From positions 1 to 64,000 of the forward strand of contig NZ_JMHT01000002.1 of the NCBI RefSeq assembly GCF_001905655.1: a stretch of DNA of 64,000 bases. Direction: 5' to 3'. Both the position numbers and the translations under genes were made by a program. The notes under the pieces were generated by a model that searched no databases, had not been told where the DNA came from, and was given only the letters and a program-made list of their open reading frames with translations. Source of the DNA: Mycobacterium sp. ST-F2 (lineage in GTDB: Bacteria > Actinomycetota > Actinomycetes > Mycobacteriales > Mycobacteriaceae). Below are positions 1 through 8,532 of this stretch, in pieces; within the stretch, counting starts at the first letter, position 1; each line of letters begins with the position of its first letter.

Positions 1-119
1 TCCCGGCAACGACGCGCCGATGACCTCTACACCCTCAACTGCGAAGAGCCATCAATCCCGGCGAAGTGCTCTCCATCCCCACCGAACTCGCCGGTACGCC
101 GGGCGGATCGGTCCCATGA
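1..119 (+). pseudogene. 3' end of LysM baseplate-associated protein, apparently frameshifted
   Basis: The left edge carries the tail of an upstream gene. One frame reads RADDLYTLN, a typical LysM core; from about base 45 a second frame reads RAINPGEVLSIP and then ends at a TGA at 117-119. Joining the two needs one missing base near 43-45. The combined motif matches the C-terminal LysM domain of the small eCIS/phage protein (gp53 or Afp7-like) that normally sits just before the VgrG-like gene. Its stop overlaps the ATG at 116 of the next gene, which supports the reading. Most of the gene lies outside the window, so the frameshift could also be a sequence error. Confidence 0.55.
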
Positions 120-1631
120 TGCTGACCAGTACCGCCGCACTCGCGGTCACCGTGGACGGGTCGCCGGTACCGGCCGACCTCACCGCACGCATCGTATCGG
201 CCAGGATCGCAACGCGTCTCGGGCTACCGGCGCAGGCCGAGCTGGCCTACGCGGTGGTGCGTGGCAGCGGAACCGAATTGAGCACCTTCCCGCTCGGCGC
301 CGCCTTGACCGCGCAGCTGGAAGGCGACCCGAAGCCGCTGTTCGAAGGCCAGATCACCGCCAGCGCGCTGGTGCACGGGCCCGACGGCGCCACGCAGATC
401 CGGGTCCGCGGCTACGACAAGCTGCACCTACTGCGGAAACGTCAACAGCTGCGGTACTTCTCGGATGTCACGGCGGTCCAGCTGGCCGAGAAGCTGTGCG
501 GGCCGGACGGCATCAGCGTGTCGGCGGACGACCCCGGGCCGGAGTTTCAGCGCATCGTCCAATACAGCCAGACTGACTTCGAATTGCTCCGCGAAGTCTG
601 CTCAAGTGCCGGGCTCTACCCGGTGCTGGTGGGAGATGACTTGCGGCTCTGCACCTTACGAGGCGGTGACGACTGTGTGCAGCTCGAACTCGGCCGGACC
701 CTGTTAGACGCCACCGTTGAGGCGAACCTGGACCGGGCAGCACAAGGCTTCACCGCTTTCGGCTGGGATCGCCAGAGCGCGAAGCTGTTTCGCGAGCAGG
801 TCGACAGCCCCCGGGGTGGAGCGGCCGTGCAGACCGAGCCCGACCTGAGCGCGCTCGGTCTCGACGGCAAGCTGATGCTCCTGGACCAGCAGGGTGCCAG
901 CGCCTCCGAGGTTGCGGCGCGGGCGCAGGCCGAACTCGACGTCCGGGCAGCGTCGACGGTGACGTTGCGGGGGCACCGCGGCCGGTGACGCCGCCCTGCG
1001 GGCCGGGGTGTGTGTCGAGGTCAGTGGCGTGGCTGCGGACTTCGCCGGAAGCTATGTGCTCACCGAAGCCATCCACACCGTTGATGCGGCAGGATTCCAC
1101 ACCACGCTGAGCACCGAGCCGTCGGCGCTGCCGGTCGCGCGGCCGTCGACAGCCATCACCCTCGGCACAGTGACCGACGTCGCCGACCCCGAAGGGCTTG
1201 GGCGCGTGCAGGTTTGCCTGCCCGCCTACGGTGATCCCGATGTGGGCTGGCTGGCCGTGCTGTGCGCGGGCGCGGGGAAGAAGCGCGGCCTGGTGGTGCT
1301 GCCCGATGTCGGCGACACCGTGCTGGTCGCGCTCTCCCATGGTCCGGTCGGGGGCGTGGTGCTTGGCGGCTTGTTCGGCGGAGAGGAGCCACCCGATGCC
1401 GGGGTCGACGGCGGCAAGGTCAAGCGGTGGTCGCTGCACACCGATGACGGGCAGCGGATCGTCGTCGACGACGGTGCCCACATGATCACCGTCGCGAACC
1501 GGGGTGGCAGCACGCTGAGTCTGGCCCCGGGCAAGGTCACGTTGCACGCCGAGACGGATCTCGACATCACCGCGCCCGGCAAGACCATCACGATCAAGGC
1601 CAAAGCCGTCGAATTCATGCGGGAGGAGTGA
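116..1631 (+). pseudogene. eCIS VgrG/gpD-like spike protein, split by a 1-base frameshift
   Basis: The N-terminal part (116-about 972) is a phage late-control gpD-like fold. The C-terminal part (about 972-1631) has a gp5/VgrG OB-fold (ITLGTVTDVADPEGLGRVQV) and the beta-helix-like end of the spike. The two halves lie in different frames: the first frame stops at 986-988 just after VTLRG, while the other frame gives an uninterrupted GTAAGDAALRAGVCVEV continuation. Removing one G from the run at 969-973 fuses them into about 504 residues, the usual size for this family. The start is set at 116 because its ATG overlaps the stop of the LysM gene. An ATG at 20 in the same frame would only add unrelated residues. 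In an intact system this protein forms the baseplate hub and spike. Confidence 0.85.
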
Positions 1632-1969
1632 TGGCGGAGTGGATCACGCTGGACTCGGTCATAAAGTGCGATCACAAGGGCGTGATCCAGAATGTCAATC
1701 AACAGGATTGGGTCACCATCGACGTTCCGGTGCTGGTCGACAACGACCCTGAGGGCCGCGACATCGACTGGTGCCCCAACAGCGGTCCCACCATCAAGAA
1801 ATGCGGCAAGACGCTGAAGGTCGCCGTCGGTTACAGCACCTGGATCCGGATCGACGGTCACGCGGTGGTGCTGGCCACCTTGGACGGGTTGACCGACGGC
1901 ACCCCGCCCGGCGTCGTGCACTACACCGTCGAAGATCCCAAGCAGAGGTTTGTGAGGGCCGACGGATGA
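1631..1969 (+). CDS. PAAR-like spike-tip protein of eCIS
   Basis: A 112-residue protein with no signal peptide, rich in beta-strand and Gly/Asp turns (NSGPTIKKCGKTLKVAVGYS). It lies between the spike gene and the gp25 gene, where eCIS operons carry the small PAAR/DUF4280-type tip that caps the VgrG trimer. A GTG at 1628 overlaps the upstream stop; the ATG at 1631 lies a few bases after GGGAGGAG and is preferred. The stop overlaps the next ATG (ATGA at 1966-1969), so translation is probably coupled. The assignment rests mainly on size and position because the sequence itself is not a textbook PAAR repeat. Confidence 0.65.
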   Translation: MAEWITLDSVIKCDHKGVIQNVNQQDWVTIDVPVLVDNDPEGRDIDWCPNSGPTIKKCGKTLKVAVGYSTWIRIDGHAVVLATLDGLTDGTPPGVVHYTVEDPKQRFVRADG

Positions 1970-2391
1970 CGGCCGACTACAACGCGTTTCGTTTCACCGG
2001 GGCAGGCCTGGATGCCTACGGCCCCACCGGCCTGTCGACCACACCGACCGGACAGGTGGCCATGGTCGACGGTGCCGGCGCCATCCGGCAGGCCCTGATG
2101 CTACTGCTGTCGACGGTGCCCGGCGACCGGCTGATGCGCCCCGACTACGGCTCGTATTTGCACCGGCTACTGTTCGCCAACAATGATCAGACCACCGCCG
2201 GACTGGCCATCCACTATGTCAGGCAGGCGGTACACCGCTGGGAGCCAAGGGTTTCCATCATCGACGTCGATGCTGATGTGGACCCCGAGATCGACTCCCG
2301 GCTCAACATCACGCTGACCTACCGCATTCGCGCGACGCTGAGCACCGAGACGCTCGTGTATCCGCTGGATTTGCAGGGAGGTGCGCCGTGA
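1966..2391 (+). CDS. gp25/GPW-family baseplate wedge protein (Afp9-like)
   Basis: A 141-residue protein of the lysozyme-like gp25 (GPW) family, which forms part of the inner baseplate wedge of contractile tails. Visible hallmarks are the IRQALMLLLSTVPGDRLMRPDYGS segment, with the conserved turn before the helical half, and the closing beta-strands LNITLTYRIRA. It overlaps the upstream tip gene by 4 bp and the baseplate J gene by 4 bp (GTGA), so the three are translationally coupled. In an assembled particle it contacts the sheath-proximal baseplate and the J-like wedge protein. Confidence 0.85.
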   Translation: MTADYNAFRFTGAGLDAYGPTGLSTTPTGQVAMVDGAGAIRQALMLLLSTVPGDRLMRPDYGSYLHRLLFANNDQTTAGLAIHYVRQAVHRWEPRVSIIDVDADVDPEIDSRLNITLTYRIRATLSTETLVYPLDLQGGAP

Positions 2392-4955
2392 CGTTCCCCG
2401 TGCCCAATCTGGACGACCGCACGTTCGTCGACCTCGTACTCGAAGCCCGGGAACGCGCGCGCAACGCCTGCCCGGCGTGGACGGACATGAGCGTCAACGA
2501 CCCGGGCATGGCGCTCATCGAGGTGTTCGCGCACCTGACCGAGGTGATGATCTACCGGCTCAACCGGCTGCCGGAGAAGTCCTACCTGACGTTCCTCAAC
2601 CTGATCGGGCTCTCCCGCCGGCCGCCCAGCGCGGCGTGGGTGGAGCTGACCTTCGCCCGGGACAGCCGCGAAACCGATTCGGAGAAGCCGACAATCACCA
2701 TTGCGCCGGGTACCCGGGTGACGACCGGCGCCGGAGCGCTGTCGCAGACGGTCTTCGTCGTCCCCGATGCCGTCGTGATCCCCGCCGGGCAGGACTCCGC
2801 CGTCGCCCGTGGTCACCACTGCACCATCATCGACGGCGAGCTGCTGGGCACCGGAACAGGCCGTGCCGGTCAGCGTTTCACGGCCGCGCACGCGCCCATC
2901 GTCACGACCACCGAACCGCTGTCCATGGTGCTGGGTGTGCAGGTCGTGGGTGACCGTGACGAGCGGCGCGCGGCCCGTGAATTCGGCGGCCACGAGTTCG
3001 AGATCTGGCAGTCCGTCGACAGTTTCGCCGACGTGGGGCCACAAGACCGGTCCTACATCGTGGACCGGTCCACGGGCACCATCATCTTCGCTCCCAGTGT
3101 CTCCGGGGCCGTCGTCCCAGCTGCCGGCGCGGAGATCCGATTGTGGTACCGGACCGGCGGGGGAGTGGGAGGCAACGTCGCGGCCGGCCAACTGACCGCC
3201 ATCGAACCGCGCATCAATGGCGTCACGGTGACCAATGTACCGCCGGCCCAAGGGGGTTCAGATCTGGAAGAGGTCGGTGCTGCGCTGGAGCGCGGGCCGT
3301 ACGAGTTCTTCTCCCTGAAACGCGCTGTGACAGCGCGGGACTACGAGGTGCTGGCCACCGTCAGCTCCAGTGGAGTAGCGCGTGCCCGCGCCTTCACCCG
3401 CGTCGACGTCCGACCCTTTGCACAGCGCGGCTCCATCGAAGTGGTTCTGGTTCCGCAGGTTTCGGCGCAGGACCGGCCCGGCGGCAGGTTGAGCCTGGCC
3501 ACCATGCTGGCGCATGAAGTGGAGGAAGCCCGCGTGCGCACCGCCACCGACCTGAGCAACCGCGGCATGATCGGCACCACCTGCGTCACGAGTTGGGCCA
3601 AGTACAAAGAGGTTTCGGTCGAAGGGCGCATCGTGGTGCGGCCCGAAGAAGACGCGGCAGCGGTGCGGGACAGGGTGCATGAACGCCTGAACCGCGTGAT
3701 CAGTCCCTTGGCGTCTGCCGAGAACACCACCGGGTGGCAGTTCGGTGAGTCCCTGCGGGCGTCGACGGTGTACCAGCTGCTGGAAGGCTCCGAGCCGGGT
3801 GTGCGCTACGTCGACGAATTGCGGTTCGTCATCGGCGAAGCGCCCGATGGGCAGATCCGCGGCACGGTGGCAGACCCCTACCAGGACAACACGTGGTACT
3901 GCGGGTCAGGCGAAATCCTGTTCCGGTCGGTCAACGACGGCAAGGGCTGGGAGAGCATCTGGCGGTTCCCGGGCGAGGAGGTCATGACGATCGTGCCGGC
4001 GCCCCGCGCGGTGCGCGCGGGCATGGTCGAGCGCACCGGAACGCTGGCGCTGGCCACCCGGAGGACCGACACCGGCGGCTCCCGGGTGTACCTGTCGGAC
4101 GATCTCGGCGAAACCTGGCAGATGATCGAAGAACTCGGACCCACGGTCAACGACATCGCCTGGATCGAGCGCGACACCGTCGCCGCGCTGCTGTTGGCCA
4201 CCGACGGTGGACTCTACGAACTCAAGCTGCTTGCCGAGCCGCCCGCACCCGATCTGGTGATCTTCGAACCCGCAGAACAGGATCGGGCGCTCTACGCGGT
4301 CGAGACCGCCATCTCGGAGCAGGGCAAGTGGGCGGTGATGGTGGCGGCACAGGCCAAGCAGGGCATCTATCTGTCCGTCGAGGGCGGCCGGGCCGGCTCG
4401 TTCGGTCAAGTCGGCCCTGTGCCGGGGATCGACAGCCGTTGTTTGACCATGCAGATCAACGGACCCACAACAGTGGTCTGGGTCGGCATCGGTGAGTCGG
4501 AACAGGGTGGCGTCGGGACCGGATGCCTGCGGGCGCGGCTCTTCGAAGCCGATCTGCGATGGGAGCCGCTGAGCGCCGGGTGGGCCGGTGGCACCTGTTG
4601 GGACATTGCGCTGGACGGCAGTCGGGCGCTGGCCGCGACGCAGAGCGCCGGTGTGCTGATGCTGGACGCCGCGGCGCAGAACCCGACGTGGCAGGCGCCG
4701 GATGCGAGCAGCGGGCTGCCGCTGCGTCCTGAACAGCGCGCCCGCTTCGAGGCGGTGCAGAGTGCCGATGCCAAAGCGGGCACGGTCATCGTGGGAGGGC
4801 CAAAGGGTGTGTACCGCAACGGCGTAGCGGGCCGCTGGATGCCTGCGGCCAACCGGATCAGCACCGACGAGGTGACCATCCCCGACACCTGGCTGCTGTG
4901 CTCGGGCGAACACAACATCACCGTGGTGGGAAGCTATGCGCAGCCCAGCGATTAA
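2388..4955 (+). CDS. baseplate J-like assembly protein with C-terminal propeller-like domain (Afp11-like)
   Basis: An 855-residue wedge protein starting at a GTG inside the gp25 stop. Residues 1-about 490 follow the putative baseplate assembly protein (gp6/J) pattern: DMSVNDPGMALIEVFAHLTE near the start, then the GGSDLEEVGAALERGP and KRAVTARDYEVLA motifs. From about residue 500 the protein changes character to repeated short beta-hairpins, including an Asp-box-like SDDLGETW, as in BNR/sialidase-type propellers. This tail of about 350 residues is additional to the core wedge fold and may be surface-exposed. The end overlaps the tail protein I gene by 20 bp. Confidence 0.85.
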   Translation: MTFPVPNLDDRTFVDLVLEARERARNACPAWTDMSVNDPGMALIEVFAHLTEVMIYRLNRLPEKSYLTFLNLIGLSRRPPSAAWVELTFARDSRETDSEKPTITIAPGTRVTTGAGALSQTVFVVPDAVVIPAGQDSAVARGHHCTIIDGELLGTGTGRAGQRFTAAHAPIVTTTEPLSMVLGVQVVGDRDERRAAREFGGHEFEIWQSVDSFADVGPQDRSYIVDRSTGTIIFAPSVSGAVVPAAGAEIRLWYRTGGGVGGNVAAGQLTAIEPRINGVTVTNVPPAQGGSDLEEVGAALERGPYEFFSLKRAVTARDYEVLATVSSSGVARARAFTRVDVRPFAQRGSIEVVLVPQVSAQDRPGGRLSLATMLAHEVEEARVRTATDLSNRGMIGTTCVTSWAKYKEVSVEGRIVVRPEEDAAAVRDRVHERLNRVISPLASAENTTGWQFGESLRASTVYQLLEGSEPGVRYVDELRFVIGEAPDGQIRGTVADPYQDNTWYCGSGEILFRSVNDGKGWESIWRFPGEEVMTIVPAPRAVRAGMVERTGTLALATRRTDTGGSRVYLSDDLGETWQMIEELGPTVNDIAWIERDTVAALLLATDGGLYELKLLAEPPAPDLVIFEPAEQDRALYAVETAISEQGKWAVMVAAQAKQGIYLSVEGGRAGSFGQVGPVPGIDSRCLTMQINGPTTVVWVGIGESEQGGVGTGCLRARLFEADLRWEPLSAGWAGGTCWDIALDGSRALAATQSAGVLMLDAAAQNPTWQAPDASSGLPLRPEQRARFEAVQSADAKAGTVIVGGPKGVYRNGVAGRWMPAANRISTDEVTIPDTWLLCSGEHNITVVGSYAQPSD

Positions 4956-5457
4956 GCGGCTGTTGCCGTCGGCGTACCAGGACGTGGCCTTCGAGGGGAC
5001 CGTCCTGGCGGCCTTGCTTGACGCCATGGAGGCGCTGCAGGCGCCCGATGAGGCACTGATCGGAGATTTCGGCGCGCAGTTCGCCCCGTATACCGCGCGC
5101 GAAGACTTCCTCGCCTTCCTCGCGAGGTGGGTGACGCTGGACTACCTTGTCGGCGTGCGCCGTCCGGGCGCGACCGACACCCTGCTGATCCCGCCGGCCC
5201 AGATGCGTAATCTCATCGCCGAAGCGGCCACTCTCGCACAGCTGCGCGGCACCAGTGACGGCCTGCGGCGGTTCCTGGAAATCGCCACGGGGGTGGTCGG
5301 TTTCGAGATCATCGAGACGCCCGATCAGCCGTTCCATTTCACTGTACGGATACCGGCGGACGCCACCGCGTATGCCGGTGTGGTGCAGCACATCGTCAAC
5401 CATGAGAAACCCGCAGCGATGACGGCGGACCTACAGCTCACGGAGGCAACACGATGA
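4936..5457 (+). CDS. phage tail protein I-like baseplate protein (Afp12-like)
   Basis: A 173-residue protein matching the actinobacterial tail protein I family (the group often called TIGR02242). It opens with AIKRLLPSAYQD, and its central helical region has LAALLDAMEAL and the LRGTSDGLRRFLEIATGV motif. In contractile tails this protein sits at the baseplate periphery, next to the J wedge protein. The ATG at 4936 lies inside the preceding gene, giving a 20-bp overlap, and the stop overlaps the next ATG (5454-5457). It is the last clearly phage-like structural gene of this operon. Confidence 0.85.
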   Translation: MRSPAIKRLLPSAYQDVAFEGTVLAALLDAMEALQAPDEALIGDFGAQFAPYTAREDFLAFLARWVTLDYLVGVRRPGATDTLLIPPAQMRNLIAEAATLAQLRGTSDGLRRFLEIATGVVGFEIIETPDQPFHFTVRIPADATAYAGVVQHIVNHEKPAAMTADLQLTEATR

Positions 5458-6413
5458 CCGCATGGCAGATCAGTCCGGCCACCGAACGAGTCGAACTCGC
5501 GGGTGGACAGGCCGAGGTGGTGTTCACCGTCACCAACCCCGGCCCGGTGGATACGCGCGCCACCGTCGACATCGTCGGCAGTGAGCAGGCGCAGGCGTCG
5601 TGGTTCACGGTCGCCGAGCCGCAGCAGGTGATACCGCATGGCGGCTCCAAGCAGTTCACCGCGACGGTGAAGCCCGGGGAGAAGGCGCCCGCCGGAACAC
5701 ACTGGCTGTCGGGCCGGGTCTACTCGGCAGACGCTGCGCCAGAGGAGGATTCGGTCACCTCCAACCGCGTCACCTTCGAGATCAAACCTCCGCCGGAGAA
5801 GCCGAAATCCAAGGACTGGTTGTGGGCGCTGATCGCCGGCGGTGTCCTGGTGCTGGTCATCATCGTCGTGATGGTGACGTTGATGACGCGGCGCAGTGGC
5901 GTGGAGGTGCCCGACGTCGTCGGCAAACCCCAGGCGCAGGCCGAGCAGATGCTCAAGGACAACGGGTTGGTGCCGAAGGCTGCGCAGCAGCCCAGCGACG
6001 CCGTCGCGAACGGCAACGTGATCAGTCAGGACCCGACAGCGGGCGCCAGCGCCAAGAAAGACTCGACGGTCACCATTGCGGTGTCATCAGGCGCCGATCT
6101 GGTGCAGATACCGGACGTGGTCGGCATGGACGTCAACGACGCGGTGGACCGGGTTCAGAAAGCGGGTCTTGTTCCCGGCTTCGCCCAGGGCGCGAGCTCT
6201 GTGCCGGCGAACCACGTGTATCGGACCGACCCGGATCACGTGCCAGTTCCCAAGGGAAGCAAGGTAATTCTGTACGTGTCGAAGGGGCCTTCCGGTACAA
6301 ACGATGCCTGTAAGGGCATCCATCCCCCCAAGTGGTGCCTGGTGAGAATCACTGACATCCTCGTTCCCACCCTCATGCCTAGCTTCACGGTTCCCGTCGG
6401 ACCGGGTCACTGA
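5454..6413 (+). CDS. eCIS-linked single-pass membrane protein with Ig-like N-domain and two PASTA domains
   Basis: A 319-residue protein. Residues 1-about 112 form a beta-sandwich-like domain (VVFTVTNPGPVDTRATVDI, an NEW3/CARDB-like pattern). Residues about 120-143 are one hydrophobic membrane span preceded by PEKPKSKD. Two PASTA repeats follow, each opening with PDVVG (about 150 and 218). PASTA domains elsewhere bind peptidoglycan or muropeptides, so the topology would place the N-domain in the cytosol with the injection machine and the PASTA repeats in the wall. It is coupled by a 4-bp overlap to the baseplate genes. A membrane or wall docking role is inferred from order and domains, not shown. 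Confidence 0.85.
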   Translation: MTAWQISPATERVELAGGQAEVVFTVTNPGPVDTRATVDIVGSEQAQASWFTVAEPQQVIPHGGSKQFTATVKPGEKAPAGTHWLSGRVYSADAAPEEDSVTSNRVTFEIKPPPEKPKSKDWLWALIAGGVLVLVIIVVMVTLMTRRSGVEVPDVVGKPQAQAEQMLKDNGLVPKAAQQPSDAVANGNVISQDPTAGASAKKDSTVTIAVSSGADLVQIPDVVGMDVNDAVDRVQKAGLVPGFAQGASSVPANHVYRTDPDHVPVPKGSKVILYVSKGPSGTNDACKGIHPPKWCLVRITDILVPTLMPSFTVPVGPGH

Positions 6414-6424
6414 GTGGTGCCGTC

Positions 6425-6874
6425 ATGGGCAAAAAGGCCTTTGTCGCCGTATTGATCGCTGTTGTGGTGCTTTTCGTCGTTTTCGTGGCGGTCGGCACCC
6501 GCCAGGGCGACGGCGATGCCGGTAAGGCTCCCGACGGACTCCTCGGTCGCCTCATGAAGAGCGCAGCGGGCGGGACCGAGGTGCCGCTGCGTGAACTCAA
6601 AGCCGATTGCCTGAAACCCGGCGGGGTGCTCGTCGTGCAAAGCGGCTGCGCGCTGAAGGTACCGGGCGGTGGCGACGGTCTCCGTACCGTCCGATTGACG
6701 ACAACCGATGGCTCCGTTGGTATTTCGGCACCGCTGCCCGATCCGAAGGGCGGGCCCACTCGCACGGTCAGTAAGAAACTCGACGATGGGGAGGACATCA
6801 GCGTCGCTGTCGGCAAGGACGGAGCGGTGATCTCACTGAGCTGTTTCAGCTGCAAACTACGTGCCGGCGGGTGA
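6425..6874 (+). CDS. unknown membrane-anchored protein of eCIS operon
   Basis: A 149-residue protein with one N-terminal hydrophobic helix (residues about 5-24, KAFVAVLIAVVVLFVVFVAV) followed by a charged, soluble extracytoplasmic domain. That domain has Cys residues near ADCLKPGG, SGCALKVP and the C-terminal SCFSCK, which could form disulfides. No family was recognised. It begins 11 bp after the PASTA protein and 4 bp separate it from the next gene, so it belongs to the same transcription unit. It may be an accessory or immunity-type partner of the membrane cassette, but nothing in the sequence proves this. Confidence 0.7.
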   Translation: MGKKAFVAVLIAVVVLFVVFVAVGTRQGDGDAGKAPDGLLGRLMKSAAGGTEVPLRELKADCLKPGGVLVVQSGCALKVPGGGDGLRTVRLTTTDGSVGISAPLPDPKGGPTRTVSKKLDDGEDISVAVGKDGAVISLSCFSCKLRAGG

Positions 6875-6878
6875 GGCC

Positions 6879-7622
6879 ATGGACAAGCTGCGCACGCCGT
6901 TGTTCGTCCTCGCGCTCGTCGCCTGCGCGCTGATCGTGCTGATCGAGCTGGGATCACCGATGATCACGGGCGGACACGGCGCCGGCGCGGAATTCCTTGT
7001 CCAGGCCGCAAAATTGGACCTGGAGGAGATGCCGAGCAGCAGCGGCGTCGTCGAACCGCCCGGTCGCGGAATTCCGTACATGGCCCTGGTCGACGGGATT
7101 CTGTTCTACACGCTCGGCCTGATGGGGATCTCATTGCTCGTGCCCGAGCGCATTCACGGCCGCATTCAAGGCATTGTGACGATCATCGGTTCGATCCTGT
7201 TGATCATCGGGGCCATCGTCATGGCGATCATCGCGTTCGTCGAATTGCTGGTGATGATCGCCCTTTTCATGAGTCCGCCGTTCGGCACGCTCGCGTACCT
7301 CGCGGTGTGGGGGTTCTTTCCCACGGGGGACGCCTCGATGCTGAACGGCCTGCTGATGTTCCTCAAGGTCGCCGTCTGCGTGCTGTTGTTGTTGGCGCAC
7401 CAGCGATTTCTGCAGAACAAGGGGCTGGTGCTGATGCTGCTCACCTCGCTGGTGTGCGGCGTCATCCTCAGTTTTCTCCATGGGCTGGTGCCGATCATCT
7501 TGGTGAGCATCACTGACGACATCGCTGCCATCGTCTTCGCGGTCATCGCGATCATCTGGGGCATCGTTCTGCTGATCGGCTCGATTCCCTCGGTGGTCAA
7601 GGCCATCAGATCTGTTGCGTAG
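6879..7622 (+). CDS. polytopic membrane protein of unknown function in eCIS operon
   Basis: A 247-residue integral membrane protein with about five to six hydrophobic segments: one at the N-terminus (FVLALVACALIVLIEL), then clusters at about residues 70-130, 150-170 and 185-240. The ATG at 6879 follows GTGAGG and is preferred over an in-frame GTG at 6861 that would overlap the previous gene. I recognise no catalytic motif. The position between the membrane-anchored protein and the CREST hydrolase, with gaps of 4 and 9 bp, suggests these three genes act together at the membrane. Confidence 0.7.
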   Translation: MDKLRTPLFVLALVACALIVLIELGSPMITGGHGAGAEFLVQAAKLDLEEMPSSSGVVEPPGRGIPYMALVDGILFYTLGLMGISLLVPERIHGRIQGIVTIIGSILLIIGAIVMAIIAFVELLVMIALFMSPPFGTLAYLAVWGFFPTGDASMLNGLLMFLKVAVCVLLLLAHQRFLQNKGLVLMLLTSLVCGVILSFLHGLVPIILVSITDDIAAIVFAVIAIIWGIVLLIGSIPSVVKAIRSVA

Positions 7623-7631
7623 GAGGCGCAC

Positions 7632-8528
7632 ATGAGTGAAAAGCCACAGGTATCAATGAGTCTCGTGCGGCGCTGGAGTTGGTTGATCATCTGCGGTGGC
7701 TGCATTCTCGTGGTGGCATGCATTGCCCTGCTCGGTTCGGTCGCGTCGGGTTCACCATGGGCCGACGTCGCGTCCACTGATGTCAAGGCGTACCGGAGCG
7801 AACAGTGCGAGGCGATCGACAAGACGGCCTTCTTTCTGCAGATCGCGAACTTCTGGTCAAACTTCGCCTATCTGGCCGCCGGCCTGATGATCCTGTTCTT
7901 CAATCGCTCGATGCCGGGCCGGTTCATCGGCGGCTCGCTGTGCTTCCTGGCCTTGTGCAGCGCCTGGTTTCACGGCACGTTGACGGGCCTCGGTCAGACG
8001 TTGGACATCGTGGGCGTCTACGCGGTGCTGCTTGCGATCGTCGCCTACGGGTTCATCGAGCTCATGAATTGGGAGTACGACGACTGGCAGTCGTGGGCTC
8101 TGATGATCGGCGCTGTGGTGGTCGCATTCATCGGTGGCTTTCTTCGTTCGGAGGTCATCGTCTTCAATTCCGATGTCTTCACCCCCGCCTTGGTAGTGGT
8201 CATCATCGGCTGGATGGTGTGGTCGGCCTTGGCGCGGAACACGCCGCGCGGCGTCGAGCCGGCAGCGGAGGGAAACATGTGGTGGGGCTTCGGAATCACC
8301 GTCTCCGCCGGTCTGTTGGCGCTTGTCTTCAAGTACACCGACGGCACCGACAACTTGTTGGCAAAGCACGACGGGCACTACTACGAATGCCTCTACAGCC
8401 ACACGTCGGTCATTCAAGGCCACGCTCTCTGGCACATCTTCACCGCGGTGATGTTTGTCGGCATGTTCGAGTACTTCAGGGCCTTCCGGATGCGATCGGA
8501 ATCGCCATTCCCGTGGCGGCACCAATAG
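7632..8528 (+). CDS. CREST-superfamily (alkaline ceramidase-like) membrane hydrolase
   Basis: A 298-residue protein with about seven membrane helices. The family's metal and catalytic residues are all visible: CE at 59-60 with SN at 76-77, Ser110 and His114 in SAWFHGTL, Asp125 in GQTLDIVG, and His264/His268 in HALWH. The CREST family includes alkaline ceramidases, PAQR receptors and Per1; its members are zinc-dependent amide hydrolases of membrane lipids. The substrate here is unknown and could be an acylated lipid or lipoprotein. It closes the eCIS-linked operon and converges on the next gene with only 4 bp between. Confidence 0.8.
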   Translation: MSEKPQVSMSLVRRWSWLIICGGCILVVACIALLGSVASGSPWADVASTDVKAYRSEQCEAIDKTAFFLQIANFWSNFAYLAAGLMILFFNRSMPGRFIGGSLCFLALCSAWFHGTLTGLGQTLDIVGVYAVLLAIVAYGFIELMNWEYDDWQSWALMIGAVVVAFIGGFLRSEVIVFNSDVFTPALVVVIIGWMVWSALARNTPRGVEPAAEGNMWWGFGITVSAGLLALVFKYTDGTDNLLAKHDGHYYECLYSHTSVIQGHALWHIFTAVMFVGMFEYFRAFRMRSESPFPWRHQ

Positions 8529-8532
8529 GCAG

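Noticed and set aside
20..115. N-terminal extension of the VgrG-like protein from an ATG at 20
   Set aside because: The added residues are Ser/Arg/His-rich and unlike the family, and the same bases encode the end of a LysM protein in other frames whose stop overlaps ATG 116.
1..8528. Tailed prophage instead of an eCIS
   Set aside because: No integrase, terminase, capsid, lysin or attachment repeats are seen; the order LysM, VgrG, PAAR, gp25, J and tail protein I followed by membrane proteins is that of eCIS. The part left of the window could still change this.
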